Of a stretch of 35,891 bases of DNA, positions 35,169-35,891 are shown in pieces. The position numbers and the translations under genes were made by a program. Each line of letters starts with the position of its first letter. Positions within the stretch are counted from its first letter, which is position 1. The notes beneath the pieces are model-generated. The model saw only the letters and a list, made by a program, of their open reading frames with translations, was not told the origin of the DNA and made no database searches. The stretch spans positions 1 through 35,891 of the forward strand of contig JBDLIP010000006.1 in NCBI GenBank assembly GCA_039714795.1, given 5' to 3'. The stretch is from Pseudomonadota bacterium (GTDB lineage Bacteria; Pseudomonadota; Alphaproteobacteria; JAGOMX01).

Positions 35169-35891
35169 ATGAATTCAAATCAGCAACAACACACCCAAGA
35201 CATGTCAAAATATTCACTAGAAATTTCATTTGAAGGCAGTGCTGTTGATGGAGAAATTGACGCTGAAGATCTAGTTCATTCCCTTATGGGAATAAATAGA
35301 GCTCTTTTTGAGGCAAATAAAATTTTAAATAAAGGTTACCACCCACTAAACATCAAAGTAAAATCGGGATTTAGACAGGGATCTTTCCAGTTAGATTTAG
35401 AAATTCTTCAGAGCTTCACTCAATGGGCAACAACGTTTTTATCAGACGAAAAAACTTACTCTGCTCAAGATATTGCAAAATTTATAGGCTTATCTTTAGA
35501 AAAGGCAGTTACCTTAATCAAGGTTTTATCGTGGCTCAAAGGTAAGATTTTCACCTGCAAAAAATCAAATTCTGGATCTTTTATACTTTCGTCTGATGAC
35601 AGAACCTTAGAGGTGTCTTATGAAGTTTTTGAACTTATGAATAGCAAGGATGTTAGGAAATCTATTGAAGCAATGGTCAGTCCATTAAAGAAAAAAGGTA
35701 TAGATAGTATCAAATATACAGATAAAAAAACTGGTAAATCAACTTCAATAACAAAAAACGATATTGCAGGATTAGAGTTGAAATTCTGTGAAGAGGATAT
35801 TGAAACCGCGAAAAATACATCCGAAAAAAATATCATCGTTGTAACTCCATCTTTCGAAGAAAGTTATGTGTGGAGAGTCTTTGATGGAGAA
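35169..35891 (+). CDS. N-terminal part of the 309-residue junction-spanning unknown protein
   Basis: ATG 35169, with AAGAGG upstream, starts a protein that continues in phase through the terminal repeat to 306. The first 70 residues (YSLEISFEGSAVDGEIDAED, LVHSLMGINRALFEANKIL, then KVKSGFRQGSFQLDLEI) form an alpha/beta domain similar to an uncharacterised domain found in phage and defence-island proteins, possibly the DUF7946 type. Residues about 95-125 could be a helical adaptor (YSAQDIAKFIGLSLEKAV). No nuclease or membrane motif is seen. It follows the two-span membrane protein by 25 bases and may act with it. Confidence 0.8.
   Translation, partial: MNSNQQQHTQDMSKYSLEISFEGSAVDGEIDAEDLVHSLMGINRALFEANKILNKGYHPLNIKVKSGFRQGSFQLDLEILQSFTQWATTFLSDEKTYSAQDIAKFIGLSLEKAVTLIKVLSWLKGKIFTCKKSNSGSFILSSDDRTLEVSYEVFELMNSKDVRKSIEAMVSPLKKKGIDSIKYTDKKTGKSTSITKNDIAGLELKFCEEDIETAKNTSEKNIIVVTPSFEESYVWRVFDGE
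35793..35891. repeat. Direct terminal repeat, right copy
   Basis: These 99 bases equal bases 1-99 exactly. Removing one copy gives a circle of 35,792 bases in which the junction gene is intact. Confidence 0.95.

Noticed and set aside
1-35891. tRNA or rRNA genes
   Set aside because: No cloverleaf with a matching acceptor stem and TTCGA-type loop was noticed on either strand; a covariance-model scan could not be run.

Overview
The window looks like the complete genome of one tailed phage of podovirus type. Bases 1-99 are repeated exactly as bases 35793-35891, and one reading frame runs unbroken across that join, so the molecule is circular or circularly permuted with about 35,792 unique bases. 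Short-tail architecture is inferred from an N4-gp56-type major capsid protein, a P22-type portal, three candidate ejection proteins, and the absence of tape-measure, tail-tube and sheath genes. The DNA is AT-rich. A lipoprotein gene with a clear lipobox suggests a Gram-negative host, but the species cannot be read from the sequence.

Layout. (1) 1-4060: the end of the junction gene, a SpoVG-like small protein, a divergent pair including a small HTH regulator, then a lambda O/P-like replication pair (initiator plus DnaC-like loader) with a probable origin inside the initiator gene, and a DUF1064 nuclease. (2) 4120-9620: packaging genes interleaved with toxin-antitoxin (TA) genes: AbrB-Doc, small terminase, an opposite-strand HicAB-like pair, a large terminase split into ATPase and nuclease halves by two small genes, several unknown small genes, and an orphan HigA. 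(3) 9774-28253: virion genes in one direction: portal, scaffold, capsid, adaptor/nozzle-type proteins, ejection proteins, then fibre-type proteins including three related lectin-like ones. (4) 28250-29290: a decayed IS200/IS605 (TnpB-type) end, a small lipoprotein and an unknown gene. (5) 31695-29401, minus strand: a recombination operon ending in a single-strand-DNA-binding protein and a YqaJ/lambda-Exo-type exonuclease. (6) 31834-306 across the join: a tandem array of Cro-like HTH genes, each of the first three preceded by the same palindrome, running into an overlapping operon of HTH, membrane protein, HTH, DUF29, Panacea antitoxin, RelE-like toxin, 2-TM protein and a 309-residue unknown protein.

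No integrase, DNA polymerase, RNA polymerase, tRNA or recognisable endolysin was seen. Several TA-type loci and many small repressors with no integrase fit a temperate phage kept as a plasmid-like circle better than an integrating or strictly lytic one, but this is inference. The most unusual points are the split terminase, the out-of-frame palindromic iterons in the initiator gene, the duplicated repressor-operator array with its overlapping downstream operon, and the scattered IS605-type ends that have become parts of coding sequences.
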